Source: an uncultured Bacteroidota bacterium (lineage in GTDB: Bacteria; Bacteroidota; Bacteroidia; Bacteroidales; SZUA-534). From it: 64,000 bases of DNA. Of the stretch, positions 28,669-38,479 are shown one piece after another; position 1 is the stretch's first letter, and each line of letters opens with the position of its first letter. Where the stretch lies: positions 31,629 through 95,628 of the forward strand of contig CAMKOM010000011.1 of NCBI GenBank assembly GCA_946414435.1, read 5' to 3'. A model generated the notes under the pieces. That model was not told where the DNA came from. It worked only from the letters and a program-made list of their open reading frames with translations, and did not search any database. Position numbers and translations under genes: made by a program.

Positions 28669-28722
28669 CGTAGAAACGCGGCGCGCCACGTTTGTGCAGG
28701 CGGCGGAGGTTGGGCATTGGTG
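28669..28722. repeat. Palindromic intergenic repeat, copy 2 (same family as 27800)
   Basis: CGTAGAAACGCGGCGCGCCACGTTTGTGCAGGCGGCGGAGGTTGGGCATTGGTG; shares CGTAGA.ACGCGGCGCGCC and AGGCGGCG...GGGCATTGGTG with copy 1. Confidence 0.8.
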
Positions 28723-28753
28723 AGTGGAGAAAATTCCGTTTTCCCGATACCCT

Positions 28754-28792
28754 GTAAAAAAAGAAACCCGAATTTCTTCGAGTTTCTTTGTT
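28754..28792 (-). terminator. Terminator downstream of tRNA-Lys
   Basis: taaaaaaAAGAAACcCGAAtttcTTCGaGTTTCTTtg: hairpin with A-run on + strand (T-run on -). Confidence 0.6.
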
Positions 28793-28793
28793 G

Positions 28794-28866
28794 TGACCCG
28801 CCAGGGGATCGAACCCTGGACCCACAGATTAAGAGTCTGTTGCTCTACCAGCTGAGCTAGCGAGTC
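28794..28866 (-). tRNA. tRNA-Lys (anticodon CTT)
   Basis: Reverse complement GACTCGCTAGCTCAGCTGGTAGAGCAACAGACTCTTAATCTGTGGGTCCAGGGTTCGATCCCCTGGCGGGTCA folds as a cloverleaf; anticodon loop CTCTTAA. Confidence 0.95.
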
Positions 28867-29045
28867 AGCGGTGCAAAGGTAGAAAAAACTTAAAATGGCA
28901 ATAACCTACAGAGTTTTTTTTTGAATAAAAATGGCGACGTGTGTAAGTGATTTAAAAACAGGTTGTTGGTGATGGCGCGTTTTGCTTTGATGAATTAATA
29001 TCTATATCCTATAGTTCGATATGAACGAATAAACAATACTTGATA

Positions 29046-29080
29046 AAATAAAAAAACTCGCAATCATCTTGCGAGCTTCT
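29046..29080 (-). terminator. Terminator of the 29106-29531 gene
   Basis: aaaaaaaCTCGCAatcatctTGCGAGcttc. Confidence 0.6.
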
Positions 29081-29105
29081 TTACATCAGTGTTCAAGAAA
29101 TTTTT

Positions 29106-29531
29106 TCACTCATCGTATCCGTCACGGAATTTTCCGCCTTTTTCTTGCTCAAAATCATCATCTTCGGCTTCATCGCTGTAACTGATGTGGATTGCTGTCC
29201 ATTTGTCGTTGAGCGGAACTTTTGCTACACCCGATAAGTCGTATTCACTCAGCAAGTTAAATACTGTTTTTTCATTTAGGTCTGTTCCTGATTTGGGGTA
29301 GCAAAACCAAAGTTTGCCATCGGTTTCAATGGCATTCATTGCCTCGTTTAGCAGATTTTCGGCATCGTTGCGGTTTTCGGCAAAGATTTGTACATAGCTA
29401 TAGTAGTCTTCTACTTCTGTGTGCACATCAATGCCTTCACTTTTAACCAATTGCAGAAATTCTTTGGGGGAATTAAGAATCAAAACGGTCTTACCGCCGG
29501 TAAGACTTAGTTTTTTCAAGATAGGGTTCAT
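29106..29531 (-). CDS. Conserved hypothetical protein (DUF3052-like)
   Basis: MNPILKKLSLTGGKTVLILNSPKEF...KLWFCYPKSGTDLNEKTVF...VPLNDKWTAIHI. Confidence 0.5.
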   Translation of the reverse strand: MNPILKKLSLTGGKTVLILNSPKEFLQLVKSEGIDVHTEVEDYYSYVQIFAENRNDAENLLNEAMNAIETDGKLWFCYPKSGTDLNEKTVFNLLSEYDLSGVAKVPLNDKWTAIHISYSDEAEDDDFEQEKGGKFRDGYDE

Positions 29532-29671
29532 TTATTCCATCAATAAATAAGAATTAACGATTCAAAGTAAATGAAAGTTTTATTCGTTTTGCATAGAGCG
29601 TGAAAAAAAATATACAGTCCGCATTGTTGTTTGAAATGAAGAATTTTTGAAAGCCTATGGCATTGGTGAGA

Positions 29672-31810
29672 TCAGTAAATGATTTCCATTTCATCAATCA
29701 AGTGGCTGGCGCCAGCGTATTTGTCGATGAAAAACAGAACAAAGCGGATGTCGAGACTGATGTTGCGGCAGATGTCGGCATCAAACTGTAGGTCACTCAT
29801 TGTGCCTTCCCATACGCGGTCGAAATTCAGGCCGATGAGGTTGCCATCAGTATCGAAAACGGGGCTGCCAGAGTTACCACCTGTGGTGTGGCATGTGCTA
29901 AGGAAACAGACGGTTAGTGATGAGTCGGCATTGCTGTACGGGCCAAAATTGCGGTCTGCATAAAGTTTTATCAGATGGTCGGGGGCGGTGTAGTCGTATA
30001 CGTCCATATGGCATTTTTCAATTATACCGCCAAGTGTGGTAAAAGGAGCATAACTGATTGCGTCGGTAGGGTGATAGCCTTTTATCTGCCCATAGGCTAT
30101 GCGGAAGGTTGAATTGGCATCGGGAAAAAGTTGGCTGCTGGCGAAGCACTCACGCTGCAATTGCATAAAAAGCCGCTGATGCTGGTTGTTCTTGCGTTGA
30201 ATCTGTGAAATCTGCTTGCTTATTTTGTCGTGATAGATGTCGTCGGTTTCGCTGGCAAGCTTGTAGAGAGGGTCTTTGAGCAATTTTTTTTCGTTTATGA
30301 CGGAGTGTTTCTCGAAGAAGGCGATGGCCATAGCAGGGTTGGTGAACATTGAATTGCGGCAGGCATGCGCAAAAGATGTGACTCCGTTTCCTTTTTTAAG
30401 TGTGGCAGGTACATGTTCTGGCAAAGCGTTGGCCATATATTCGTTGATCAACATCTTTGAGACCGATATGTCTGTTTCCGGGTCATAATCGGTATAAAAA
30501 TCATTCAGATAATTTATAATTCGTGTGCGACGCAGGCTGTCTTCCATTTTGTCGTTGATAAGCGTTCTTATTTTGCGGCAAACTGTGATAGCTTCCGATT
30601 TGTAGAGTGTTTCGCTCATAAGCAGCCAAGCCTGATTCTGATTCACATATTCAATATAGTCGGCTTCATAATCGTCCAACAGATTGCTGTACAATTTTTT
30701 CCGCTCATCCGATTCTTCAATCCACGTAGTCATCAGCCGTTCGCGCTCGCGTTTTTTGGACACAACGTGCTTTTTTGCAAGTCCGCGCCGTTCGCCGTCG
30801 AGTTTTTTCCATGCGTTGGCAAGACTGGCTACTTTGCTGGTGTATTTTATCATCACCGACTGGTCAGAACGCATACGCTCTTTTATTATATCGATGGATT
30901 TGCTGCGAATGCCAACCACAAGCGGGTCGAAGGTGTTTTGTGTGGCTTCTACGGCAAACGATGGCAAGTACTCATTTGTGGTTCCAGGGTAACCCATCAG
31001 CATCACAAAATCGTCTTCTTGTTTTTGTTTCGCGTTTATTTTCAAATGGTTGCTTGCTTGATATGGAATATTGTCGGCAGAGTAGGGTGCAGGGCGATTT
31101 AAACTATCGGCATAGATGCGAAAAATGGTGAAATCACCTGTGTGACGTGGCCATACCCAGTTGTCGGTATCACCGCCAAATTTTCCAATTGAAATTGGGG
31201 GCGTTCCAACTAATCGGATGTCTTCAAAAATCTCGTATACAGATAGATAATACTCATTGCCGCAATAGAAGGCGTCAACGTGAGCTTTTAGAGTTGAGTT
31301 AGCCGAAGCTGTTTGTTCAATGTTTGTTATGTTCTTGGTTATCAGGTTGCTACGTAAGGAGCTCGTCATAGTGTCGTTTACCCCATCAAGCACTTGTGCG
31401 GTAACATCTTCCATACGGCGTAAAAAACAGACTCCTATATTATTACCGCCTAGTTCGTCTGCTTGATTCATCGCCCAAAATCCGTTGGTAATATAGTCGT
31501 TCTGCAACGAGCTGTGCTGCTGCACCACATTGAGCCCGCAATGGTGGTTGGTAATGACTAGGCCATGCGCCGAAATGACTGAACCTGAGCAGAAATGATG
31601 GAATGGCATGTCAAGGTCGACAAAGCCTACAACCGCACTGCTTAGACATGACTGATTGATGTTGTATATGTCATCGGCTGTAAGGTGTAGCCCCATTTCA
31701 GTCATCTCGCCAATGTTATTCTCAAGCAAAAAAGGCAACCACATTCCTTCATTGGCGCGAACCGACAATGCTGCAAAAATGCCTAATAATGTTACAGTCT
31801 GGCGTCTCAT
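29672..31810 (-). CDS. S46 family dipeptidyl peptidase, DPP11-like
   Basis: EGMWLPFLLE, SGSVISAHGLVITNHHCG, TTGGNSGSPVFDTDGNLIGLNFDRVWEGTMSD; Arg in FDRVWE suggests acidic-P1 (DPP11) subtype; ATG placed at MRRQTVTLLGIFAAL. Confidence 0.85.
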   Translation of the reverse strand: MRRQTVTLLGIFAALSVRANEGMWLPFLLENNIGEMTEMGLHLTADDIYNINQSCLSSAVVGFVDLDMPFHHFCSGSVISAHGLVITNHHCGLNVVQQHSSLQNDYITNGFWAMNQADELGGNNIGVCFLRRMEDVTAQVLDGVNDTMTSSLRSNLITKNITNIEQTASANSTLKAHVDAFYCGNEYYLSVYEIFEDIRLVGTPPISIGKFGGDTDNWVWPRHTGDFTIFRIYADSLNRPAPYSADNIPYQASNHLKINAKQKQEDDFVMLMGYPGTTNEYLPSFAVEATQNTFDPLVVGIRSKSIDIIKERMRSDQSVMIKYTSKVASLANAWKKLDGERRGLAKKHVVSKKRERERLMTTWIEESDERKKLYSNLLDDYEADYIEYVNQNQAWLLMSETLYKSEAITVCRKIRTLINDKMEDSLRRTRIINYLNDFYTDYDPETDISVSKMLINEYMANALPEHVPATLKKGNGVTSFAHACRNSMFTNPAMAIAFFEKHSVINEKKLLKDPLYKLASETDDIYHDKISKQISQIQRKNNQHQRLFMQLQRECFASSQLFPDANSTFRIAYGQIKGYHPTDAISYAPFTTLGGIIEKCHMDVYDYTAPDHLIKLYADRNFGPYSNADSSLTVCFLSTCHTTGGNSGSPVFDTDGNLIGLNFDRVWEGTMSDLQFDADICRNISLDIRFVLFFIDKYAGASHLIDEMEIIY

Positions 31811-32011
31811 AAAATTGAATTTTTGATTTGGAAAAATAGTAAAATTTGTCGACTGCCCACGATTCTCTGGCAGTTTCATGGAAAAAGAATTGTGTGTTTC
31901 AAATCGGAATTAAATAGTGGAATGAATCGGGAGGTTGTGAATTGGTAATTTGTAAATGTTGGTGTGCGGTAAAGATTCAGTTTCCCGTGCATCTATTGTG
32001 TTTAGTATGGA

Positions 32012-32965
32012 TTATATCCCATTCACCACATTCACCGGCCTCCCTTCAACGAAAGCCTTAAGATTGCCAACCGCAATGCACATCAGGCGTTGGCGGGCTT
32101 CGAAGGTGGCCCACGCAATGTGCGGCGTGATTTGGCAGTTGCGGGCGGTGAGCAGCGGATTGTCGGCAGCGGGCGGCTCGGTGGATAGCACATCGACAGC
32201 TGCAGCGGCAATGCGACCACGGTTAAGAGCGTCGGCAAGGGCCTGCTCATCGACAAGCGGGCCGCGGCCTGTGTTTATCAGTATTGCCGATGACTTCATC
32301 CGCGCAAGCACGGCGGCGTTTATCAGGTGGCAGGTGTTGTCGGAAAGCGGACAATGCAGGCTCACAATATCGCTTTGCGCCCACAAATCGCTGTACGACA
32401 CACTTTTAATGCCGTCGGGCAGGCTTTGTTTGCTTGTCACGGCAATCACCTTCATTCCGAAAGCCAAAGCAATGCGCGCCGTGGCCATTCCCGTGTTGCC
32501 GAGCCCCACAAGGCCAATGGTTTTGCCTGCGAGTTCAACCTGCGGGCGGTCCCAAAAGCAGAAATCGACGCTGCCCGACCAGGCGCCGCCACGCACAAGT
32601 TGCGAGTGGTGCTCGACCGAGTTGGTAATGTTAAGTATGTGAGCGAAAACCATTTGCGCCACCGATGCGGTGCTGTAGGCGGGAATGTTGGTAACCACAA
32701 TTCCGCGGCTTGCGGCATACTGCAAATCGACAACGTTGTAGCCCGTGGCCAACACACCAATATATTTAAGATTAGGCATTTGCGACATATTCTCGGCCGT
32801 CAGCACCGTTTTGTTGGTGAGCAGCGCGTCGGCATCTTTCGAGCGCTCAACGGTGAGAGCGGCGGGTGTGCGGTCGTAAACCGTTATCGGGCCAATCGGC
32901 TCAAAAACAGACCAATCAAGGTCGCCGGGGTTCAGGCAATAGCCGTCGAGAACAACTGTTTTCAT
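32012..32965 (-). CDS. D-2-hydroxyacid dehydrogenase (glycerate dehydrogenase type)
   Basis: GKTIGLVGLGNTGMATARIALAFGMKVIA Rossmann motif; INTGRGPLVDEQALADALNRGRIAAAAVDVLSTEPP. Confidence 0.9.
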   Translation of the reverse strand: MKTVVLDGYCLNPGDLDWSVFEPIGPITVYDRTPAALTVERSKDADALLTNKTVLTAENMSQMPNLKYIGVLATGYNVVDLQYAASRGIVVTNIPAYSTASVAQMVFAHILNITNSVEHHSQLVRGGAWSGSVDFCFWDRPQVELAGKTIGLVGLGNTGMATARIALAFGMKVIAVTSKQSLPDGIKSVSYSDLWAQSDIVSLHCPLSDNTCHLINAAVLARMKSSAILINTGRGPLVDEQALADALNRGRIAAAAVDVLSTEPPAADNPLLTARNCQITPHIAWATFEARQRLMCIAVGNLKAFVEGRPVNVVNGI

Positions 32966-33069
32966 TTTTCAGCAATTTGAATTCAAATATGGCGATTTTC
33001 GGCTCACCGCACACAACGAATGGCGATAATTGATTGAAATCGCTTATTTTTGGGCAAACAATCTACACA

Positions 33070-33891
33070 ATGAAACAGTTATCGATAATTGCATTTGCAA
33101 TATCAATGTTTTTCGCATCGTGTTCGAATGAATTCAGCACTTCGCCGACAGGCCTTGAATACAAAATTGTTGCCGCCAACCCCGACGCGCCGCAACCAGC
33201 CGTAGGCGACATTGTGGCCATCCGCCTGACGTGCCGCAACCAGCAAGGGCAGACGATTGACGAAACTCCGCTTTTCAAAATGCAACTGAAGGCGGCACCG
33301 GCCGGGCAACCGTCGGTTGAAGAAGGCCTGCTAATGCTGCACAAGGGCGACAGCGCCGACTTCCGCCTACAGGCGCGGTTCTACGGCGGCAGCCAGGCGC
33401 CGGCCAACGACAGTCTGCTGACGGTTTCGGTTAAAATGGTCGACGTGATTAGCCGCGAAGAGTTTGAGCGCGACCGCGAAGCCGCACGCATAGCCGGCGA
33501 GCGCGAAGAAGACCAGTTGCTCGGCGAGTATCTTCAGAAAAACAACATCGACACCGAGCCAACAATGAGCGGCCTTTATTACATTGAAACTGAGAAAGGT
33601 ACAGGCCCCGCACCCATTCCCGGCAAAATGGTGGCCATTCATTACGAAGCCAGTTTTCTCGACGGCCGCGTGTTCGACTCATCGTACAGCCGTCGTGAGC
33701 CGCTGAAGTTCAAACTTGGCGCCCGAGATGTGATTCAAGGGCTAGAAGAAGGCGTGGCTCGTATGCACCGTGGCGGGCGCGCAACACTGATAATCCCATC
33801 GCCTTTGGCCTACGGTGACCAACAGGTTGGTCCCGTGCCGCCGTTTGCTACACTTATTTTTGAAGTATGGTTGGTGGGGACAGAAGAGTAA
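33070..33891 (+). CDS. FKBP-type peptidyl-prolyl cis-trans isomerase, lipoprotein
   Basis: Lipobox FFASCSN; VAIHYEASFLDGRVFDSSYSRREPLKFKLGARDVIQGLEEGVARMHRGGRATLIIPSPLAYG. Confidence 0.9.
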   Translation: MKQLSIIAFAISMFFASCSNEFSTSPTGLEYKIVAANPDAPQPAVGDIVAIRLTCRNQQGQTIDETPLFKMQLKAAPAGQPSVEEGLLMLHKGDSADFRLQARFYGGSQAPANDSLLTVSVKMVDVISREEFERDREAARIAGEREEDQLLGEYLQKNNIDTEPTMSGLYYIETEKGTGPAPIPGKMVAIHYEASFLDGRVFDSSYSRREPLKFKLGARDVIQGLEEGVARMHRGGRATLIIPSPLAYGDQQVGPVPPFATLIFEVWLVGTEE

Positions 33892-33908
33892 AATTGTTTC
33901 TAACCAGA

Positions 33909-33947
33909 ATAAAAAAAAGGCGGAAAACTTCCGCCTTTTTTTATTCT
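33909..33947. terminator. Bidirectional terminator between convergent genes
   Basis: aaaaaaaGGCGGAAaacTTCCGCCttttttt. Confidence 0.85.
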
Positions 33948-33959
33948 TAATACTAAATC

Positions 33960-35933
33960 TTACAACTGTATCGTCCACATTACGAACGAGTAAGGCAAGA
34001 TTTTCTCTGCAAATTTGCCCTTGATGCTGACATTTTCCTTCATCGGCACAACCGGCTGACGATTGTAGTTGTTCTCGTCGTCGGGATTGCCAGAGAGAGT
34101 TGTTTTCACTGCGTTAGGCTTAACCTTGAAGCGGCTAAGGTCGATGTTGGCTTGAGCAGCCGAAGAACTTGCATTGCAGACCTTCACAAACAGTTTCTTT
34201 GTTTTGCTGTCGTAGATGACTGACTGACCGAGCAAATTGTCGTCAGCGCGGTCGAACTTCACGCAATCACCATAATAGTAATCGCCGCTCGACTGACCAA
34301 ACAATTGTTGAACGTAGTAACTGCAAGTGAGATAAGGCTTTTCGTTGTCGAAATAAATCAAATCAGGGTTCCAGTTTGTGGCGCCTTTGCGGGCGAAAAG
34401 CGGTGCGTACGAAGTCATTACAACCACATCGCCATTGCGTTCAACATGAAGCAGATACAAGCCTTCTGCCAAAGCATCAATCAGTTTCTTGTCCTTTGCG
34501 GCGTACTCACCAAGATAAACTTTAGTCTTGCGGTCGCGCGGATAATTGTCGTATTGGCGTTTGTTCAAGAAATAGTCGCGCGGCTCATAGTAATGCTCAT
34601 CGATGATTGGCAGGCCGACTTCTTCGGCAATGCGCCAGCCATTCTGATAGTCGGGATTGTCGGGATGCGAACCGGGTCCTGCTGTTCCAACAATCACAAT
34701 ATCAGGATATTTTGCCTTAATCTTGTTATACATATATTTAAAGCGCTCTTCGAACTCGGGCGAAATCTTCTCTTCGTTGCCCAAGCCTAAATACTTAAGA
34801 CCGAACGGTTTCGGATGGCCGGCATCAGCACGGACTTTGCCCCATTTTGTGCTAGCGTCGCCGTTGGCCCACTCAATCAGGTCGAGAGCGTCCTGTGTCC
34901 ACTGTTCCATATCTTCCATCGGGCAAGCGTCCTGAGCCTGAGTGGGATACATATTCCAACCGCCGTTTGAGCCTTGGCAGTTCACGCCGCAAGGCAGAAT
35001 CGGAACCGGCTGCATTCCTAGATCTTCGCAGAATTGGAAATACTCATAGTAGCCGATGGTGAGCGATTGATGGTAGCCCCAGGTGTTCTTCTGCGCCTTG
35101 CGCTGCTCGCGCGGACCAACAGTGTTTTTCCACATATAGGTGTTCCAGAAGCCGTCGCCACCGCCGTGCACTACGCATCCGCCAGGAAAGCGCATGAACT
35201 TCGGATTCAAGTCGGCCAAAGCCTGTGCCAAATCCTTGCGCATTCCATGACCTTTGTAGGTGTCCTGCGGCATCAGCGAAATCATGTCAACATCGATATC
35301 ACCCACTGTGAGCGCCAAAATCTGCAGGCAGGCGCTGTCGCAGGCCTGTTTCGATGTGAGCGTGTACTCATATTTTTTCCAATCCTTGCCCGATACCTTG
35401 AAAGTGGTGTCGAGAATAATGGTTGGTTGGCTGCGCCAGCCGCGTCCGGGCTGTACAACTGCCACGCGCACATCCTTGTCAACACCGTCGGGGTTGCGCA
35501 TGAAGGCAGAAAAATCGTACTTGGCATCTGCCGCAATACGCATTCCGTCGAAGCCGTCGTTTTGCAAACCGGTACCCGTCCAGCCATTGAAATCGCGGAA
35601 GTGTCCAACGCGCTCAACATGAATACGCATATAGTTAGGGTTGTTCTCGTTGAGTGGTTCAATTTGGCGTGCTTCGGGATATCCGAGCGAGTGTCCGGGG
35701 CGGATAGCCTTCCACATTGTGCCGGGTCCCCAGCCGTCGCGTTCCGACGGATTGTACTCAAATGAGCCGTTCTGAACCAGCTCGGCGCTCAATCCGCCAT
35801 CAGCCGACGAACTGATGTCTTCAAAGAAAATACCAATCAGCTCATTGCTGATTTTTTTGCCACCTGCAGGTTGAGCCATCAATCCAACGGCCGAGCAAGC
35901 AAGAATTGTCAATGAAAAGAGTTTTTTTACCAT
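33960..35933 (-). CDS. Alpha-L-arabinofuranosidase, GH51-like, secreted
   Basis: Signal peptide; ISNELIGIFFEDISSSADGGLSAELVQNGSFEYN; FMRFPGGCVVHGG; LKYLGLGNEE; IIDEHYYEPRDYF. Confidence 0.85.
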   Translation of the reverse strand: MVKKLFSLTILACSAVGLMAQPAGGKKISNELIGIFFEDISSSADGGLSAELVQNGSFEYNPSERDGWGPGTMWKAIRPGHSLGYPEARQIEPLNENNPNYMRIHVERVGHFRDFNGWTGTGLQNDGFDGMRIAADAKYDFSAFMRNPDGVDKDVRVAVVQPGRGWRSQPTIILDTTFKVSGKDWKKYEYTLTSKQACDSACLQILALTVGDIDVDMISLMPQDTYKGHGMRKDLAQALADLNPKFMRFPGGCVVHGGGDGFWNTYMWKNTVGPREQRKAQKNTWGYHQSLTIGYYEYFQFCEDLGMQPVPILPCGVNCQGSNGGWNMYPTQAQDACPMEDMEQWTQDALDLIEWANGDASTKWGKVRADAGHPKPFGLKYLGLGNEEKISPEFEERFKYMYNKIKAKYPDIVIVGTAGPGSHPDNPDYQNGWRIAEEVGLPIIDEHYYEPRDYFLNKRQYDNYPRDRKTKVYLGEYAAKDKKLIDALAEGLYLLHVERNGDVVVMTSYAPLFARKGATNWNPDLIYFDNEKPYLTCSYYVQQLFGQSSGDYYYGDCVKFDRADDNLLGQSVIYDSKTKKLFVKVCNASSSAAQANIDLSRFKVKPNAVKTTLSGNPDDENNYNRQPVVPMKENVSIKGKFAEKILPYSFVMWTIQL

Positions 35934-36135
35934 TTTTTAAGTAGTTCTTTAGTGATTATCAAAATTAAAGGTGCAATTTACATTTATTTTGATTTCTGCA
36001 AAAGCAAAAACATTGTTTTTTGCCCCGAATTTTATCATCGTTTATATTAACCGATTGATTATATTTGCAGCCCCAAGTGAATTTCGGTCAATAAACTGAA
36101 AATTTTCACGTTATAATGGCGTTTTTAGTGTGGTT

Positions 36136-36936
36136 ATGAGCAAAAAGGCTTTATCGTTTTTAATGGGTTTGATGGTGGCAGTGCTGTTCTCGAATTGTAG
36201 TGAATACTACAAGATTCAGAAGAGTAACGACTACAATATGAAATACGAGAAGGCCAAAGCTTACTACGAATATGAGGACTACTACCATGCCAAAGCATTG
36301 TTGGACGAGGTTGTGAGCGTTTTCCGGGGAAGCGACAAAGCTGAAGAAGTGCAAATGCTCTATGCCAACTGTCACTACAAGATGCACGATTATACGATGG
36401 CCGCATATTATTTCGAGTCGTTCTATAAGACATATCCGTTCTCGGAAAAATCGGAAGAAGCCTATTTTATGTGTGCCCATTGCTATTATAAGGATTCGCC
36501 ACGTGTTGATTTGGACCAAGCTTGCACGCAAAAAGCTATCAACGCCATGCAAACCTATTTGAACAAATATCCGCAAGGTGTGCATATCAATGAAGCAGAT
36601 GCCGTGATTAAAGAGATGCGTGCGAAACTTGAACAGAAATCGTTTCTTACAGCAAAATTGTATTTTAAACTTGGTGAGTATCAGTCGGCTACCATATCTT
36701 TGAAGAATTGCTTAAAGGAATACCCCGACACAAGATACCGTGAAGAGCTGATGTATTTAATTGTAAAATCAAACTTCATGCTGGCAGAAAACAGCGTTGA
36801 GAGCAAACGCGCCGAACGGTATCAGAACACAGTAACCGAATATTATTCGTTTGTTGACGAATATCCTGAATCACAATATGTTTCGGAAATAGAATCAATG
36901 TATAAACAGTCAGTTGACAAGATTAAAAATTTATAA
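36136..36936 (+). CDS. bamD: Outer membrane protein assembly factor BamD-like lipoprotein
   Basis: Lipobox LFSNCSEYYKI; TPR-like ALLDEVVSVFRGSDKAEEVQMLYANCHYKMHDYTMAAYYFESFYKTYPFSEKSEEAYFM. Confidence 0.85.
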   Translation: MSKKALSFLMGLMVAVLFSNCSEYYKIQKSNDYNMKYEKAKAYYEYEDYYHAKALLDEVVSVFRGSDKAEEVQMLYANCHYKMHDYTMAAYYFESFYKTYPFSEKSEEAYFMCAHCYYKDSPRVDLDQACTQKAINAMQTYLNKYPQGVHINEADAVIKEMRAKLEQKSFLTAKLYFKLGEYQSATISLKNCLKEYPDTRYREELMYLIVKSNFMLAENSVESKRAERYQNTVTEYYSFVDEYPESQYVSEIESMYKQSVDKIKNL

Positions 36937-36938
36937 AA

Positions 36939-37265
36939 ATGGATTTCAAAAAAACAACCGCCCCTGTAACCACCATTACACGCGACGTTAGACCAATCGA
37001 AAACGAGACAGGAAACATTTATGAGAGCATTGTAGTTCTGTCGCGCCGTGCAAATCAAATCTCGGTCGAGATTAAAGAAGAATTGCAGAAGAAACTTGAA
37101 GAGTTTGCATCGTACACCGACAATCTTGAAGAAGTTTTCGAGAACCGCGAGCAAATTGAGATTTCGAAGTTCTATGAAGCTCTTCCAAAACCGACTTCGA
37201 TTGCCATCGATGAGTTTGTAAACGATAAAGTTTACTGGCGCAAACCTGAGAAGGAACTCGAATAG
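36939..37265 (+). CDS. rpoZ: RNA polymerase Rpb6/omega-like subunit
   Basis: TGNIYESIVVLSRRANQISVEIKEELQKKLEEF; conserved position between bamD and coaBC. Confidence 0.85.
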   Translation: MDFKKTTAPVTTITRDVRPIENETGNIYESIVVLSRRANQISVEIKEELQKKLEEFASYTDNLEEVFENREQIEISKFYEALPKPTSIAIDEFVNDKVYWRKPEKELE

Positions 37266-38479
37266 TGTCGCTCGGAGGCAAAAACATATTACTCGGCGTG
37301 ACGGGTGGAATCGCGGCCTACAAGGCGGCGAATCTTACCCGTTTGCTTGTGAAAGAGGGTGCCAGTGTAAAGGTGGTGATGACGCCTGCCGCAAAGCAGT
37401 TTGTTACGCCACTCACTTTTGCCACGCTTTCGCAAAACCCCGTCTTAACAGAATTCTTCAACCCCGAAAACGGCGAATGGCACAGCCATGTGAAGCTTGG
37501 CGAGTGGGCTGATGCAATGATTGTGGCGCCCGCCACAGCCAACACCATCGCGAAAATGGCCAATGGCATTGCCGATAATCTGCTCACAACAACTTATCTG
37601 TCGATGCGCGGCAAGGTGTTTGTGGCACCTGCAATGGACTTGGATATGTACGCACACCCGACAACACAGCGCAATATTAAGGCGCTGAAAGCCGATGGCA
37701 ACATCATAATCGACGCCGAAAAAGGTGAGTTGGCGAGTGGCTTGAACGGCAAAGGCCGTATGGCAGAGCCGGAAACCATTGTAAAAGTACTGGCCGACTA
37801 TTTTACGACTGACAAACCGTTGCAAGGCCGCACAATCCTTGTGTCGGCAGGTCCGACATACGAGAAAATCGATCCGGTGCGATTCATTGGCAACTACTCA
37901 TCGGGAAAGATGGGTTTTGCAATAGCCGAAGCGGCCGCCGAAGCTGGCGCCAGCGTGATTCTGGTGAGCGGACCGGTAAATCGGGAAACAGCAAATCCAA
38001 ACATCCGGCGCATCGATGTGGAGTCAGCGCAGCAGATGTTTGAGGCCTGCACAGCAAACTTCGCCAACTGTGACGCCGCCATAATGGCCGCCGCTGTGGC
38101 CGACTACCGCCCGGCATCCGTGGCCGGACAAAAAATCAAAAAAGGTGACGCGGCAATGACCATCACCCTTGAATCGACACCCGACATTGCCTTGGCTCTG
38201 GGACAGGCAAAACGCCCAGGGCAGGTGCTTGTGGGTTTTGCGCTGGAAACCGAGAACGGTCTGGCCAACGCTCAAGAAAAGCTGAAACACAAGAATTTGG
38301 ACTTCATTGTACTGAACAGCGCGAGCGAGGAAGGCTCTGGATTCGGGTGTGACACCAATCGCGTGACCATCATCAAAAACGATGGCCAACAGATTGATTA
38401 TAAGATGAAATACAAACACGCGGTGGCTCGCGACATTATCGGTCAGCTGCTACCGCTACTAAATAACCAACAGCGATGA
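37265..38479 (+). CDS. coaBC: Bifunctional phosphopantothenoylcysteine decarboxylase/phosphopantothenate-cysteine ligase
   Basis: LGGKNILLGVTGGIAAYKAANLTRLLVKEGA; VAPAMDLDMYAHPTTQRNI; LVSAGPTYEKIDPVRFIGNYSSGKMG. Confidence 0.95.
   Translation: MSLGGKNILLGVTGGIAAYKAANLTRLLVKEGASVKVVMTPAAKQFVTPLTFATLSQNPVLTEFFNPENGEWHSHVKLGEWADAMIVAPATANTIAKMANGIADNLLTTTYLSMRGKVFVAPAMDLDMYAHPTTQRNIKALKADGNIIIDAEKGELASGLNGKGRMAEPETIVKVLADYFTTDKPLQGRTILVSAGPTYEKIDPVRFIGNYSSGKMGFAIAEAAAEAGASVILVSGPVNRETANPNIRRIDVESAQQMFEACTANFANCDAAIMAAAVADYRPASVAGQKIKKGDAAMTITLESTPDIALALGQAKRPGQVLVGFALETENGLANAQEKLKHKNLDFIVLNSASEEGSGFGCDTNRVTIIKNDGQQIDYKMKYKHAVARDIIGQLLPLLNNQQR

Noticed and set aside
28507-28860. 117-aa ORF ending DPPGDRTLDPQIKSLLLYQLS
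   Set aside because: Its C-terminus is a translation of the tRNA-Lys gene, a common annotation artefact.
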